A DNA stretch of 64,000 bases. Source: Hyphomonadaceae bacterium. Lineage in GTDB: Bacteria; Pseudomonadota; Alphaproteobacteria; Caulobacterales; Aquidulcibacteraceae. The stretch covers positions 232,236 through 296,235 of the forward strand of contig JALHQO010000003.1 in the NCBI GenBank assembly GCA_022841905.1. The letters run 5' to 3'. This document shows, in pieces, positions 50,972 to 60,605 of this stretch. The notes under the pieces are model-generated. The model was given only the letters and a program-made list of their open reading frames with translations, was not told the DNA's origin and ran no database searches. Position 1 is the first letter of the stretch. Each line of letters starts with the position of its first letter. The position numbers and the translations under genes are program-made.

Positions 50972-51637
50972 TTGAAAAAACAACGCGCAAGAGTCGTGAG
51001 CGCTCCGCCGGCGCCGGCCGCCGCGGCCGCGCGGCTTCCGGCGCGAGTGCGAGCATTAAAAGCAGACGCCTGCGTCGTGAAAGACGACGTAGCCGCCGCC
51101 TTTGATGCGACGGACCGGCGCGCCGCGCAGCATCTATTCCGACAAACTTACGGCCCGCTCGTCTCGTCCGTGCATGGGGCTGCGCCGGAGGAGGTAGAAG
51201 TCGCGCTAAGCGCGTCGTTGGCGCTGATCCGAGATATCGCCCCGCGAGACGCGATTGAGCAAATGCTCGTGGTGCAAATGCTCGGCTTGCATAATACGGC
51301 GATGGATTTGATGACGCGCGCCGCACTTGCCCCGGGCATGGCGACGGCGAATGTCGATACGGCGCAAGCGACGAAGCTGATGGCGTCCTTCCGCGCGCAT
51401 GCAGAGACGTTGCAAAAATTGCGCGGCAAGGGGCAACAAAAGATAACCGTCGAGCACGTAAGCGTGCATGCCGGCGGTCAGGCCATTGTCGGCAATATCG
51501 AAGCGCCCGTGTCCGCGAAGACCCTGCCTTCGCCCGTTCTCAAAGCTCTGCCCGCGCCGGAGACTTGCGACGCCGCGTTAAACGCCGCGCCAAAGCCTAA
51601 GCGCCGAACGCCGGTAAGACGGGCACGGGGCGCGTAG
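50972..51637 (+). CDS. hypothetical protein of the integrase element
   Basis: A 221-residue protein, starting at TTG 50972, 7 bases after GGGGAGG. The N-terminal 40 residues are Ala/Pro/Arg-rich, and the middle is a helical region. The conserved-looking segments are LVVQMLGLHNTAMDLMTRAA and KITVEHVSVHAGGQAIVGNI. The tail is basic (KPKRRTPVRRARGA). In alphaproteobacterial genomes proteins with this pattern accompany small integrative elements; I recall this only as a general pattern. Function unknown. The open frame extends to 50882 but without a ribosome site. Confidence 0.6.
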   Translation: MKKQRARVVSAPPAPAAAAARLPARVRALKADACVVKDDVAAAFDATDRRAAQHLFRQTYGPLVSSVHGAAPEEVEVALSASLALIRDIAPRDAIEQMLVVQMLGLHNTAMDLMTRAALAPGMATANVDTAQATKLMASFRAHAETLQKLRGKGQQKITVEHVSVHAGGQAIVGNIEAPVSAKTLPSPVLKALPAPETCDAALNAAPKPKRRTPVRRARGA

Positions 51638-51669
51638 TCGTGGATGCTCGTGCCCGCGATACTTCGGCA

Positions 51670-51912
51670 ATGCAGGAAAGCCTCCGTTGTGGCGCAAGAA
51701 CGCGGCGTGGATCGCTTTGTTGTTCGCCCGCGGTCGTCGGTAAGAAGCGCTGCCGCATGCACGGCGGCGCGCACGGATCGGGCGCTCCTCGCGGCAACGC
51801 GAATGCGCTGAAGCATGGCCTCTATACGCGCGAAGCGATCGCCGCCCGAAAAGCGATGCGGGACTTACTTAAGGAAGCGCGTAATCTAAGGGCGCGGCTC
51901 TCAAGCTTCTAA
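51670..51912 (+). CDS. HGGxxGxGAPxGNxNAxKHG-motif small protein
   Basis: An 80-residue protein with the N-terminal Cys-rich block LRCGARTRRGSLCCSPAV, then RCRMHGGAHGSGAPRGNANA and KHGLYT. That block is the recurring signature of a small phage/integrative-element protein family found widely in alphaproteobacteria; biochemical function is unknown. GTG 51640 is an alternative start. It overlaps the convergent XRE gene at 51909 by 4 bases. It lies between the 50972 gene and the repressor. Confidence 0.75.
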   Translation: MQESLRCGARTRRGSLCCSPAVVGKKRCRMHGGAHGSGAPRGNANALKHGLYTREAIAARKAMRDLLKEARNLRARLSSF

Positions 51913-52172
51913 CGGCGCGGCTGCTTGCGCTTGCGCGCGCGTTTCGGTTTGAGCTGTACGCCGGGCGAACTTTCGGGATCGCCGATGAATTCGACGCCGT
52001 GTGCAACGAGCGTCGCCTCGACGCGATCCAAAGCGGCGCCGCGGCGTTCGGATACGCCGTCGATGGCTTCGTAGCGTTGAATTGTTCTGTGCGTGATACC
52101 GGCAAGCTCCGCGAGTTCGGCTGCGGAAATGCCGAGTAGCGCTCTTGCAGCTCTAATTTGTCGACCCGACGG
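51909..52172 (-). CDS. XRE-family repressor of the integrase element
   Basis: An 87-residue HTH protein (RQIRAARALLGISAAELAEL, then AGITHRTIQRYEAIDG) with a basic C-terminus. The ATG at 52172 is preferred; 52205 would overlap the operator. It is divergent from the integrase, with a perfect inverted repeat (52192-52210) between the two starts. It probably represses the integrase. Confidence 0.82.
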   Translation of the reverse strand, partial: PSGRQIRAARALLGISAAELAELAGITHRTIQRYEAIDGVSERRGAALDRVEATLVAHGVEFIGDPESSPGVQLKPKRARKRKQPRR

Positions 52173-52191
52173 CATTGCACTGAAAACCTTA

Positions 52192-52210
52192 ATGTCGTAA
52201 ATCACGACAT
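52192..52210. promoter_or_regulatory. inverted repeat between repressor and integrase
   Basis: ATGTCGT-AAATC-ACGACAT, perfect 7-bp arms, ending at the base before the integrase ATG (52211). A natural repressor site that would block integrase initiation. Confidence 0.65.
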
Positions 52211-53209
52211 ATGCAGACGGCAGAAACGTCTAAGTCAGACCATGCTTCGACAACGGAATGCAAGCGCGCTGATATCGCTGACCTGCTCGCGCAATGCGCC
52301 GGCGCCTACTCGAAAAATTCGCTGCGGGGTTATGCTACCGATCTCCGATCGTTTGCAGCTTGGTGCGCGACTATCAACGCGCAGTGGCTGCCCGCCCGAC
52401 CGGAAACCGTAGCCGCCTATATCGACAAGGAAGTAGAGACGCTTTCCGCCGCGACGTTGAAGCGGCGCGTTGCGTCGATCAATTTCGCGCATCGACTACG
52501 CGATCTCGATAGCCCTGCGTCGGCGAGCGTTGTGCGCCTTGCCTTGCGGCGAGCGTCGCGCCGAACGAGTCGACGTCCGGCGCAAGCAAAAGGGCTAACC
52601 TCGGAAGTCTTGCGGAAGATAGTAGACGGGCTGCCGGATACGCTCGGGGGTGCGCGCGACGCGGCCCTTATTGGCGTCGGCTACGATACGCTCTGCCGAA
52701 GTGCGGAGCTTGCGGCGATGCGCATCGAGCATTTGCGAGAAGAGCCCGGCGGATGCCGCGTTCTAATCCCGCGGTCAAAATGCGACGTCGCCGGAGACGG
52801 GCGCATCGCATGGCTCTCGCCGGAGACCGCGTTACGTCTCCGAAGGTGGCTCGACGTTTCGGAAGTTGAGGAGGGGCCGCTCTTTCGCGCGCTCAATCTC
52901 GGGCGGCCGTCCGAGAGAGGTTTGGATACCTGCTCGATACGCCGACTAATAAAGCGCGCGGCGACGAGTGCGGGCGTTGAGCCGAAGCTCGCTGCGGAGC
53001 TTTCAGGTCACTCTATGCGCGTCGGCGCCGCGCAGGATATGCTCGTCGCCGGCTTTGACTCGCTCGCGATTATGCAAGCCGGCGGCTGGAAGACGACGGC
53101 GGTGCTGCTGCGCTATGTCGAGAATGCATCGACGCAGGCGCTTCATGAACGGCGATGGCGGCATCGGCTCGAAACAAATCCTGCGCTGGCAGGATCGAAT
53201 TCGGACTGA
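52211..53209 (+). CDS. tyrosine recombinase (integrase)
   Basis: A 332-residue site-specific recombinase with a SAM-like core-binding domain (residues about 25-115) and a catalytic domain. The visible catalytic residues are Arg163 (CRSAELAAMR), Lys190, His267 and Arg270 (SGHSMRVGAA), Trp293 (GGW) and Tyr302 (LLRYVENAS). All six positions are present, so it is probably active. It is encoded divergently from the XRE repressor and ends 24 bases before the metK stop, at the edge of the accessory region. The att site may lie in or near metK, but no repeat of its 3' end was seen in the window. Confidence 0.93.
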   Translation: MQTAETSKSDHASTTECKRADIADLLAQCAGAYSKNSLRGYATDLRSFAAWCATINAQWLPARPETVAAYIDKEVETLSAATLKRRVASINFAHRLRDLDSPASASVVRLALRRASRRTSRRPAQAKGLTSEVLRKIVDGLPDTLGGARDAALIGVGYDTLCRSAELAAMRIEHLREEPGGCRVLIPRSKCDVAGDGRIAWLSPETALRLRRWLDVSEVEEGPLFRALNLGRPSERGLDTCSIRRLIKRAATSAGVEPKLAAELSGHSMRVGAAQDMLVAGFDSLAIMQAGGWKTTAVLLRYVENASTQALHERRWRHRLETNPALAGSNSD

Positions 53210-53233
53210 TGCAGGCAATCGCAGGGGTACTTG

Positions 53234-54406
53234 TCAGGCCATGCGCTTGAGTTCATCCGCGAGATCGGTCCGTTCCCAGGAGAAGCCGCCGTCTTTATCG
53301 GGCGCGCGTCCGAAGTGCCCGTAGGCGGCTGTGCGCGCATAGATGGGCCTATTCAGCCCTAGGTGCTCCCGAATGGAGCGGGGCGTGCAGCCGCCCAACA
53401 TTTCCGGCAAAGCCGTCTCAAGTTTGGCAGGATCGATATTCCCGGTGCCGTGCAGGTTGACGTAGAAGGCGAGCGGTTTTGAAACGCCGATGGCGTAGCC
53501 AATCTGAATCGTGCACTTGTCCGCGAGACCGGCAGCAACAACGTTCTTGGCAAGATATCTGCAGGCGTAGGCTGCTGACCGGTCGACCTTTGTCGGGTCT
53601 TTGCCGGAGAAGGCGCCTCCGCCGTGGGGTGCTGCGCCGCCGTAGGTATCAACAATGATTTTGCGCCCTGTTAGGCCGCAATCGCCGTCGGGACCGCCGA
53701 TGACGAAATTCCCGGTCGGGTTGATGTGCCACTCCGTTTGAGCGTCAATGAACTCCTCGGGCAGCACTGACGCGATATAGGGTTTCACGATTGCTGCGAT
53801 GTCGTTCGAGGTGAGCGAAGCCTTGTGCTGGGTCGATAGAACAATGGAGGTGGCGCGGACGGGGCGGCCACGATCATAGAGCAGCGTGATCTGGCTTTTT
53901 GCGTCCGGCTCTAGGCCGTCCTCTTTTCCGAAATGGCGCGCCTCTGCCAGCGCCAAGAGGATGCTGTGGGCATATTGCAGGGGCGCCGGCATTAGCTCGG
54001 GCGTTTCGTTGGTCGCATAGCCGAACATTATCCCCTGATCACCAGCGCCTTCGTCTTTGTTGTGCCCGCTATCGACACCCATCGCGATGTCGGCAGATTG
54101 CTGATGCAGGTGGCACTCGTAGTGCGCGGTTTCCCAATGAAATCCTTCTTGTTCATATCCGATGTCTTTGACTGCGTTGCGAACTTTTTCCTCAAGCCCT
54201 TCGATTACGCTTTGTGGGCCGCGCACCTCGCCGCCCAAGATTATCCGCTGTGTCGTCACCATGGTTTCGCAGGCGACGCGCGCGAAAGGGTCCGCTTCGA
54301 TAAAGGCGTCGACGACAGTGTCAGAAATCCGGTCGGCAACCTTGTCCGGATGGCCTTCGGAGACACTTTCGCTGGTGAAGAGGTAGCTCTGTCTCAAGTC
54401 AGTCAT
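53234..54406 (-). CDS. metK: S-adenosylmethionine synthetase
   Basis: A 390-residue enzyme, full length. Signature blocks are [36 protein letters not shown] (conserved GAGDQG) and [19 protein letters not shown] (GGGAFSGKD). It makes SAM from ATP and methionine and supplies methyl donors, including for the borosin and FkbM methyltransferases. The ATG at 54406 follows AAGGA by 7 bases. No SAM riboswitch is recognised in the 99-base leader. Confidence 0.97.
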   Translation of the reverse strand: MTDLRQSYLFTSESVSEGHPDKVADRISDTVVDAFIEADPFARVACETMVTTQRIILGGEVRGPQSVIEGLEEKVRNAVKDIGYEQEGFHWETAHYECHLHQQSADIAMGVDSGHNKDEGAGDQGIMFGYATNETPELMPAPLQYAHSILLALAEARHFGKEDGLEPDAKSQITLLYDRGRPVRATSIVLSTQHKASLTSNDIAAIVKPYIASVLPEEFIDAQTEWHINPTGNFVIGGPDGDCGLTGRKIIVDTYGGAAPHGGGAFSGKDPTKVDRSAAYACRYLAKNVVAAGLADKCTIQIGYAIGVSKPLAFYVNLHGTGNIDPAKLETALPEMLGGCTPRSIREHLGLNRPIYARTAAYGHFGRAPDKDGGFSWERTDLADELKRMA

Positions 54407-54505
54407 TCAGTCATCCTTGATTCGTAGTTGGCGCGCCGCGTCACTCTGAGCGCCGAATTTGCATTTAGGTGAAGGGCTGGTCAGCGCTTTGAGTTCTCGC
54501 TCTAA

Positions 54506-54898
54506 CTATTCCCGCCAATTTTTCCCGATCGCTAGGATCGCGAGCGTTGTGACGACTGCTAAACAATCGACGATCCAATCCACACCGCTCGCGTCACGGT
54601 GGAGCGCGGGGATGCTCTGAACGATCTCTATAAGCGCGCCAAACGCGGCGAGGCTGGCGAATATCATAGTTGGTCGAGCGCTCGGAAAGGCCGCCCTCGA
54701 CAGTAGCGTCAAAACTACAAACGCTACGATGTGCTGCAGCTTGTCTGACGGATGGCCCGGCAGCTGTGGTGGCTGCGGCAGGCTAGCCATGACGAGCGCG
54801 AACAGAGCTGCCAGACAAAGCAGAAGACGAAAAACCAAGCGCGAAGGGCTGCCCACGGGCAGAAGCGCCCGTATCATGGGCGCCGGAATTTTTCGCAC
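54506..54898 (-). CDS. VanZ-like membrane protein
   Basis: A 130-residue protein with about three to four hydrophobic segments (RLLLCLAALFALVMASLPQP, HIVAFVVLTLLSRAAFP) and the VanZ pattern (HPSDKLQHIVAF, GALIEIVQSIPALHRDASGV with Glu-x-x-Gln). A second VanZ-like protein of the window, here at the downstream end of the glycan operon (fcl is just upstream) and just before metK. It may modify a lipid-linked glycan. Confidence 0.82.
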   Translation of the reverse strand: MRKIPAPMIRALLPVGSPSRLVFRLLLCLAALFALVMASLPQPPQLPGHPSDKLQHIVAFVVLTLLSRAAFPSARPTMIFASLAAFGALIEIVQSIPALHRDASGVDWIVDCLAVVTTLAILAIGKNWRE

Positions 54899-54914
54899 AG
54901 TGGCTCAGTAGGGA

Positions 54915-55859
54915 TTAGCACGCGTGGCGCCGCTTGAAGTCCGCGTACGCATCGGCAATGCCCTGCTCCAGCGGGATGCGCGCAGTCCAGCCGAGCGCGG
55001 TCAATCGCGTTACATCCACGAGCTTGCGAGGCGTGCCGTCTGGCTTGGATAGATCGTTCGTGATCTGGCCTTCGTAGCCGACCACACGCGCCACCAATCT
55101 GGCGAGGTCGCTGATAGAAATGTCTTCGCCTACGCCTACGTTGACGTGCTCGTTGTCCGACCAGTGTTGCATCAGAAAGACTAGTGCATCAGCACAGTCA
55201 TCGGCGTGAAGAAACTCTCGACGCGGCAGGCCGGTGCCCCATACCGTGAGCGACGGTGCATTGGCAATTTTCGCTGCGTGAGCCTTAGCGATGAGCGCCG
55301 GCAGCACATGACTTGAATTAAGGTCGTAATTGTCGCCCGGCCCATAGAGATTGGTTGGCATGGCGCTGATGTAGTCGCAGTCATATTGCTCGCGGTAAGC
55401 TTGGCAGAGCTTGATGCCGGCAATCTTGGCGATCGCGTACCATTCATTGGTCGCTTCAAGCGGGCCGGTAAGGAGCGCGCTCTCTGGCATCGGTTGGGGC
55501 GCAAACTTCGGGTATATGCAAGTCGATCCCAGGAAGAGCAACTTTTCGACTTCCGCCGCGAACGCGCCGCGCATGATTGAAAGTTCGATCTCAAGGTTGT
55601 CGGCGAGGAAGTCGACAGGCCGAGTGCTATTGGCAAGGATGCCGCCGACTTTAGCGGCAGCGACAAATACGGCTTGGGGTTTGCGGTCTACGATGAAGTC
55701 CTTCACCCGCTGAGCGTCCCGCAGATCGAGCTCTGCACGGGAAGCGGAGATGATCTCGCAGTTTTCGCTCGCAAGCCTGCGCACGATCGCCGATCCCACC
55801 ATGCCGCGGTCCCCTGCGACAAAGACTTTCTTGTTCCGGAGAGAATAGGGGATGGTCAT
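54915..55859 (-). CDS. fcl: GDP-L-fucose synthase
   Basis: A 314-residue short-chain dehydrogenase. The N-terminal NADP-binding motif is [20 protein letters not shown], and the catalytic Tyr-x-x-x-Lys is in [20 protein letters not shown]. Blocks such as FLGSTCIYP and [12 protein letters not shown] are typical of the fcl/WcaG family. It converts GDP-4-keto-6-deoxymannose from Gmd to GDP-L-fucose. Its start overlaps the stop of gmd by an ATGA junction, so they are coupled. Confidence 0.95.
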   Translation of the reverse strand: MTIPYSLRNKKVFVAGDRGMVGSAIVRRLASENCEIISASRAELDLRDAQRVKDFIVDRKPQAVFVAAAKVGGILANSTRPVDFLADNLEIELSIMRGAFAAEVEKLLFLGSTCIYPKFAPQPMPESALLTGPLEATNEWYAIAKIAGIKLCQAYREQYDCDYISAMPTNLYGPGDNYDLNSSHVLPALIAKAHAAKIANAPSLTVWGTGLPRREFLHADDCADALVFLMQHWSDNEHVNVGVGEDISISDLARLVARVVGYEGQITNDLSKPDGTPRKLVDVTRLTALGWTARIPLEQGIADAYADFKRRHAC

Positions 55860-56926
55860 TCAACGATGATCCGATCGCGCGTGGCGCATTCCTTTTGCAT
55901 GGACACAAGTTCTGCTGCCATCATTTCTTTGACCAGTTCGTCGAACGTCGTCGTCGGTTCCCAACCGAGCTTCTCACGCGCTTTGGATGCGTCGCCTACT
56001 AGGAGATCTACTTCGGCCGGGCGGAAGTACCTCGAGTCTACGGCGACCAAGACCTCGGCGGTCTTCCGATCGTACCCTTTCTCGTTCGTACCTTGGCCTT
56101 TCCAATTGATTTCGCGGCCGACCTCTGCGAATGCTTTCTCGACCATCTCTCGCACCGAATGTTTTTTGCCGGTAGCAAGAACATAATCATCCGGCTCAGG
56201 TTGCTGGAGCATGCGCCACATTCCCTCGACGAAGTCGCGCGCGTGCCCCCAATCGCGTTCGGCATTGAGATTGCCGAGATAAAGTGTCTTCTGCTGCCCT
56301 AACTCGATCGCAGCCACGCCCCGTGTGATTTTGCGGGTGACGAATGTTTCGCCGCGGATGGGGCTTTCATGGTTGAAGAGAATGCCATTCGAGGCGTGAA
56401 AGCCGTAGGCTTCGCGATAATTCACGGTGATCCAATACCCGTAAAGTTTGGCAACGCCATAGGGGCTACGCGGATAGAATGGCGTGGTCTCAGATTGCGG
56501 TACGGCTTGCACCCTGCCGTAAAGCTCGGATGTGGAGGCTTGATAGAAGCGGACGCTGTTTTCCATCCCAAGAATACGTATCGCCTCAAGCAGCCGGAGC
56601 GGCCCAACTGCATCCGCATTTGCTGTGTACTCGGGCGTCTCAAAACTGACGCCCACGTGACTCTGTGCAGCCAAGTTATAGATCTCTGTTGGCTGCACTT
56701 CCTGGATGATGCGGATTAGGTTCGTGGAGTCCGTCATATCCCCATAGTGCATACGGAACCCGGTGTCGCCTTCGTGTGGATCGACGTAAATCTCATCGAC
56801 CCGCTGCGTGTTGAATGATGATGATCGGCGCTTTACGCCATGCACGTCGTAACCTTTGGAAAGAAGCAGGCGAGCGAGATAGGCGCCATCCTGCCCGGTG
56901 ACGCCCGTAATGAGTGCGCGTTTCAT
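55856..56926 (-). CDS. gmd: GDP-mannose 4,6-dehydratase
   Basis: A 356-residue SDR enzyme. The N-terminal Rossmann motif is [20 protein letters not shown], with [13 protein letters not shown] typical of Gmd. The Ser and Tyr-x-x-x-Lys catalytic groups are in [10 protein letters not shown] and [20 protein letters not shown]. It produces the intermediate for GDP-fucose. Upstream is a 50-base gap to the glycosyltransferase stop; downstream it overlaps fcl. Confidence 0.96.
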   Translation of the reverse strand: MKRALITGVTGQDGAYLARLLLSKGYDVHGVKRRSSSFNTQRVDEIYVDPHEGDTGFRMHYGDMTDSTNLIRIIQEVQPTEIYNLAAQSHVGVSFETPEYTANADAVGPLRLLEAIRILGMENSVRFYQASTSELYGRVQAVPQSETTPFYPRSPYGVAKLYGYWITVNYREAYGFHASNGILFNHESPIRGETFVTRKITRGVAAIELGQQKTLYLGNLNAERDWGHARDFVEGMWRMLQQPEPDDYVLATGKKHSVREMVEKAFAEVGREINWKGQGTNEKGYDRKTAEVLVAVDSRYFRPAEVDLLVGDASKAREKLGWEPTTTFDELVKEMMAAELVSMQKECATRDRIIVE

Positions 56927-56979
56927 AAAGCGATCCAGTGCTGGGTTTTGCGTTCAACGGCGGCGGATATAGAAACGCC

Positions 56980-58098
56980 TTAAGTTGGCGCGGATTGATG
57001 TGTGCCCGCTCGAGCCGCAAGGCGGTCAAGCGCTTTGAGGGCACCCTCCACGTCCCCTTGACGAATTGAATCGTGACGATTGTCACCGCCGAGCAGAGCG
57101 TGGACGTCGGACTCTGCGGGGCCCACGAAGAGGCACGGTCGTCCGCTATCGAGGCAGGCGTAGCTCTTCGAGGGAAAGACGTAACCCCAAAAGGGATCGC
57201 CCAGCAGAATGAGATGTGCGTCCGCAGCGATCAGCACGCTTGCTAGCGCATCCAGCGGAACGGGTGCCGAGGCATGCACGGGCAGATCGTGATGTTCGCA
57301 ATAAGAATGCAGCGCTGGCGCGTTCACGCCGCCCGCATTGAGCCAAAGGCGAACACGGTTCGCGCCTTCATGCACGTGCCGCCGATAGGCCTCGGCGAAA
57401 GTCCGCCAATCGTGCGCAACCCCGAGGTTTCCGGAGTAAAGGAGGGCTACCTCGTCCGGCCTGAATGGCCGCAGTGCAGGAGTGAGCTCAGTCCCGAAAG
57501 CGACGGGTGAAGCGTCGCGAACGACTGCAATTCTGTCGTTCGGAACCCCAGATTCTATTAGCCGCCGTCGCTGGCATTCGCTGAGCGCCTCGATGCGATC
57601 GGCGCTGCGCCGCAGAGCATGCACGAACGGGGTAACTGGTTTGAGTGCGTTTGCTCTGCCAGCCGCGAAGGCCGTCTCGGGGTAAAAGTCGGTGACCCGG
57701 TAGCTAATTTGGTGGCGAGGGTTGAGCATCCGCCAAATCAGCACTTGGTAGGAGAGAAAAGGTGGTGAACCAGTAACCCTAATTTCTGACGACCCTTGAC
57801 GCGCGCCCCGCGCAACGGCCGCCATTAATGCAATGTTCTGCCGCAGTGCCCAAACTACTCTCTTGGCGAATGAGGCTTTGTCCGGCGGGCTCGCCGCTAA
57901 TCGTTGGACGGTTAATTTCCCCGGACCGATGGTGCGCGTTTCTTCGCTTGAGGTTTCTCCGAGGCCGATCAACAAGACGCTTCGTCCCGAGCGCGCGAAG
58001 TTTTCTGCGCGAGCCATCTCATACTGTCCCACTGCCCCGAAAGCGGGTGGGAGCCAATCGCAAACGATGATGAGGGGTGTGACGGTTGCTCGCGGCAT
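56980..58098 (-). CDS. glycosyltransferase, GT4-like
   Basis: A 372-residue enzyme with a GT-B fold pattern. The N-terminal domain has IIVCDWLPPAFGAVGQYEMA. The C-terminal domain starts near VALLYSGNLGVAHDWRTFAE and has the donor-binding block DAHLILLGDPFWGYVFPSKS, where the family usually has the E-x7-E region (weak here). The ATG at 58098 leaves a 13-base gap to the preceding GT2 stop; the longer start at 58248 would overlap it by 137 bases. Donor sugar unknown. Confidence 0.82.
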   Translation of the reverse strand: MPRATVTPLIIVCDWLPPAFGAVGQYEMARAENFARSGRSVLLIGLGETSSEETRTIGPGKLTVQRLAASPPDKASFAKRVVWALRQNIALMAAVARGARQGSSEIRVTGSPPFLSYQVLIWRMLNPRHQISYRVTDFYPETAFAAGRANALKPVTPFVHALRRSADRIEALSECQRRRLIESGVPNDRIAVVRDASPVAFGTELTPALRPFRPDEVALLYSGNLGVAHDWRTFAEAYRRHVHEGANRVRLWLNAGGVNAPALHSYCEHHDLPVHASAPVPLDALASVLIAADAHLILLGDPFWGYVFPSKSYACLDSGRPCLFVGPAESDVHALLGGDNRHDSIRQGDVEGALKALDRLAARAGTHQSAPT

Positions 58099-58111
58099 GT
58101 GCGCGTGAGCG

Positions 58112-59026
58112 CTACTGACCACGGTCTTCGTACTCACGAGAGGGGCTGTGAGCCGACAGATTGTCCGGGATGCCAGCGCTGCCCTTATGCGCTGATATCT
58201 GGTGAACGGCGTTTTTGCCGGCTCGTGCAAACTGAGCCTTTGCATCAATCATTACTTCGTAGGACATACGCATCGAGGCGAATGTGTAGCCGGCCGCTCC
58301 GTCGATGAATCCACCTCGCACAAAATACAGGTAGAAAAACACCAGAAAAGGACGCGCTGGCATCGAGTAGGCAAGTGCCTTCAGTGCGGCGCGACGGTTG
58401 CTTGGATCCTTGCTAAATATATCTCTTGCGATCAGAGCAATGGATTGCCGGCCGCCAATCAGGATTGCCTCCGCTGTCGAGTATCGGTTGTGGCGCTCGA
58501 ACCACCATTCCATTCCCTTTTGGAATGGATAATGATCGATGTGATTGAGCAGGTCATTGGTCTTTCCGTGAGCCACGTACAGTTCGTTAATCTCTCGGTG
58601 GACTTGAACGCGTCCCCGGCGCAAGACGCGCGGAAACCAAGTGGGGTATCCGGAAGACCGTCTTAGCCAGCGTCCCATGAACATATCCCGGCGCCGCACG
58701 CGGAACATCGCGTCCTCGGGTGCCGCTGTCGAAATGCGTTCCTCAATTTCGCGCGCCAACTGCGGTGTCATGCGCTCGTCGGCATCCAGCATAACTACCC
58801 ACTCGTGTTTGAATGGTAGCGCCAGTCCCACATTCCTCTGGTGTGCGTACCCTGCGAAGCGGTGCGTCAAAACACTTGCGTCCAACTGGCGGGCGATCGT
58901 TGTAGTCTCGTCGTCGCTACCGGAGTCGAGCACATACAAATCGTCGCGCCATGGGATGGACTGAATACAGTCGGCGATGTTCACAGCTTCATTGAAAGTG
59001 AGGATGAGGACGGAAATGTTAGGCAC
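58112..59026 (-). CDS. glycosyltransferase family 2
   Basis: A 304-residue enzyme with a GT-A fold. The N-terminal nucleotide-binding block is ISVLILTFNEAVNIADCIQS, the DxD-like motif is in VVMLDADERM, and a hydrophobic segment occurs near the C-terminus (ARPFLVFFYLYFVRGG). It is similar to WaaE/KdtX-type transferases. Its ATG overlaps the GMC oxidoreductase stop by 8 bases. Confidence 0.9.
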   Translation of the reverse strand: MPNISVLILTFNEAVNIADCIQSIPWRDDLYVLDSGSDDETTTIARQLDASVLTHRFAGYAHQRNVGLALPFKHEWVVMLDADERMTPQLAREIEERISTAAPEDAMFRVRRRDMFMGRWLRRSSGYPTWFPRVLRRGRVQVHREINELYVAHGKTNDLLNHIDHYPFQKGMEWWFERHNRYSTAEAILIGGRQSIALIARDIFSKDPSNRRAALKALAYSMPARPFLVFFYLYFVRGGFIDGAAGYTFASMRMSYEVMIDAKAQFARAGKNAVHQISAHKGSAGIPDNLSAHSPSREYEDRGQ

Positions 59027-60605
59027 GGCGGCCGACGCGATCGGCTAGGCGCAGAGCGAACGCCATGAGCATAAGAGTAGGGTTTGCGCTTGCTCCAGAG
59101 GGAAATGTGGAAGTGCTGACTACATGGAGATTGGGTACGGCAAATAGCGTTAGATGTTTGTCCACAACTGCTTCAGATCGGCAGGTGCCCATTCGTGTGG
59201 TGCCGCCGGGGTGAAAAATATCGTCGGTACTGTCCGGAAACCCGCCCTGGTCATCCTCCGGATCAAGAGACCAATTAAGCGAGCCTATCTTCGACAATCC
59301 CTGACGACGCCAATATGAATCAAAGCGTCGCGCAAAGACACGAGCCGCGCGAAGTTCCTCACGCCCTATATCCCATTGAACTAGCGCTTTCGGTGTACCC
59401 AGCGCGTCCACTTCGTGGCTAAGAGATATCGCATTTGCGTGTGAAGGCAGTTGCTCGACGACTATGTGCATCGCGTAACGAGCTGGCGCCGGCCAATAGA
59501 GTTGATTTCGATACAGCCGCCACCAGCCCGCTGAAATCAGATAAGGTAGGTCCCGCGTCAGATTGAACGCATCTTGCAGACGCAAGTGGCCACGCTGTTG
59601 CAACCCGCGAAATAGCGCACGGAGTGAGGCCATGCCTGAGGAGGGCGGACCGGCGACGCTGATATGGCCGAAACTGCTCGCGACTCGTTCTGACTTTTGA
59701 GCAGCCGGCGAGAGCTCAAGACGCAAACTTCGCATGATGTTCTGGTGGAACCGGAACGCGGCGAGGCGATTGAGCGCCCTGTGTCGTTGGGTCTCAATAA
59801 CGGCACCTTCAAAAGAGACATGGTCGTGAAGACCGCGCCCAAGAACCTGACAGCCAGCGAAGAGGGTTTCCTCCATTTGGCGGTTGAGCAGCAGCAAGAG
59901 GCGAGTGGATTCAATGGCCCCGGCGGCAACAATGAACTGCTTAGCCGAGAGAGTCAGCTTCGTTCCCGATAACGACTCGGCGGCTAGGGCGCTGATTGTG
60001 CCAGAGTCGGAGTCGGTCCTGAAACAAGTTGCTGTGGCATTTACCCACGTCGAGAGTTGAGGGCTATTCTGAAGGGTCCCTTTAAAAAGTGACGCGACAT
60101 TGCGGTTTCGAAAAGCTGGCCACTTAGCGAAGCGTGCCACAAAGTCGGGATCCTGCCGCGGGACCAGTTCGTTCGAACGTAGCGTGTCGAGAAGCGTTTC
60201 ATCGTATGGCGTGTGACCGACGTCAAAGATCTTCTCCACCTCAGTTACATAAGGCAAGAGCTCAGACATCTCGATGGGCCAAGCTCCGACGCCCAAATAG
60301 GAGCGCGCTTGCAGGTCTTCGGAAAGGAAAGGGATAAGGGCACCTCCCCAACGCGTAGATGTCCCGCCCAATGAGCGTGAACGTCCTAGCGTGGCCCCTT
60401 TGTACTCTCGCCCTCGGTTATCGACGTAGTTCAAAATATGCGTCGAGCCATCGTCCCGAATTCCTCCGCTCTCCACAATCGCAACCCGCTTACCGAGGCC
60501 GCATAATCTTTGAGCGGCGACAAGCCCGGCGATACCGCCGCCGATGATGCAGACATCTGCTGCCTCTGTCTGATCATCTAAACAGGTAGAAAGATCCCTA
60601 ATCAA
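59019..60605 (-). CDS. GMC-type FAD oxidoreductase
   Basis: A 528-residue flavoprotein. The N-terminal Rossmann motif is CIIGGGIAGLVAAQRLCGLG, followed by the GMC block SLGGTSTRWGGALIPFLSED. The C-terminal signature is FHPGGTTRMGTCRSEAVVDK, then LHVVSTSTFPSGASANPTLM, with the His-Asn catalytic pair of the family. It is probably an alcohol/sugar oxidase acting on a glycan precursor in the operon. Its start overlaps the aldo/keto reductase stop by an ATGA junction. Confidence 0.9.
   Translation of the reverse strand: MIRDLSTCLDDQTEAADVCIIGGGIAGLVAAQRLCGLGKRVAIVESGGIRDDGSTHILNYVDNRGREYKGATLGRSRSLGGTSTRWGGALIPFLSEDLQARSYLGVGAWPIEMSELLPYVTEVEKIFDVGHTPYDETLLDTLRSNELVPRQDPDFVARFAKWPAFRNRNVASLFKGTLQNSPQLSTWVNATATCFRTDSDSGTISALAAESLSGTKLTLSAKQFIVAAGAIESTRLLLLLNRQMEETLFAGCQVLGRGLHDHVSFEGAVIETQRHRALNRLAAFRFHQNIMRSLRLELSPAAQKSERVASSFGHISVAGPPSSGMASLRALFRGLQQRGHLRLQDAFNLTRDLPYLISAGWWRLYRNQLYWPAPARYAMHIVVEQLPSHANAISLSHEVDALGTPKALVQWDIGREELRAARVFARRFDSYWRRQGLSKIGSLNWSLDPEDDQGGFPDSTDDIFHPGGTTRMGTCRSEAVVDKHLTLFAVPNLHVVSTSTFPSGASANPTLMLMAFALRLADRVGRRA

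Noticed and set aside
50545-51105. 186-residue open frame on the plus strand
   Set aside because: Arg/Ser-rich, no ribosome site, overlaps the G-run tract and the 50972 gene in another frame.
53210-53260. Attachment-site core duplicating the metK 3' end
   Set aside because: No second copy of the metK 3' end was found in the window by eye.
54407-54505. Possible SAM riboswitch upstream of metK
   Set aside because: The leader has a GCGCTGA and a CTAAATGCAAAT stretch, but the SAM-II consensus pieces (TGATTTAA, TGCAAGCG, AGCTAAAAAGG) are not present in order, so no riboswitch is called.
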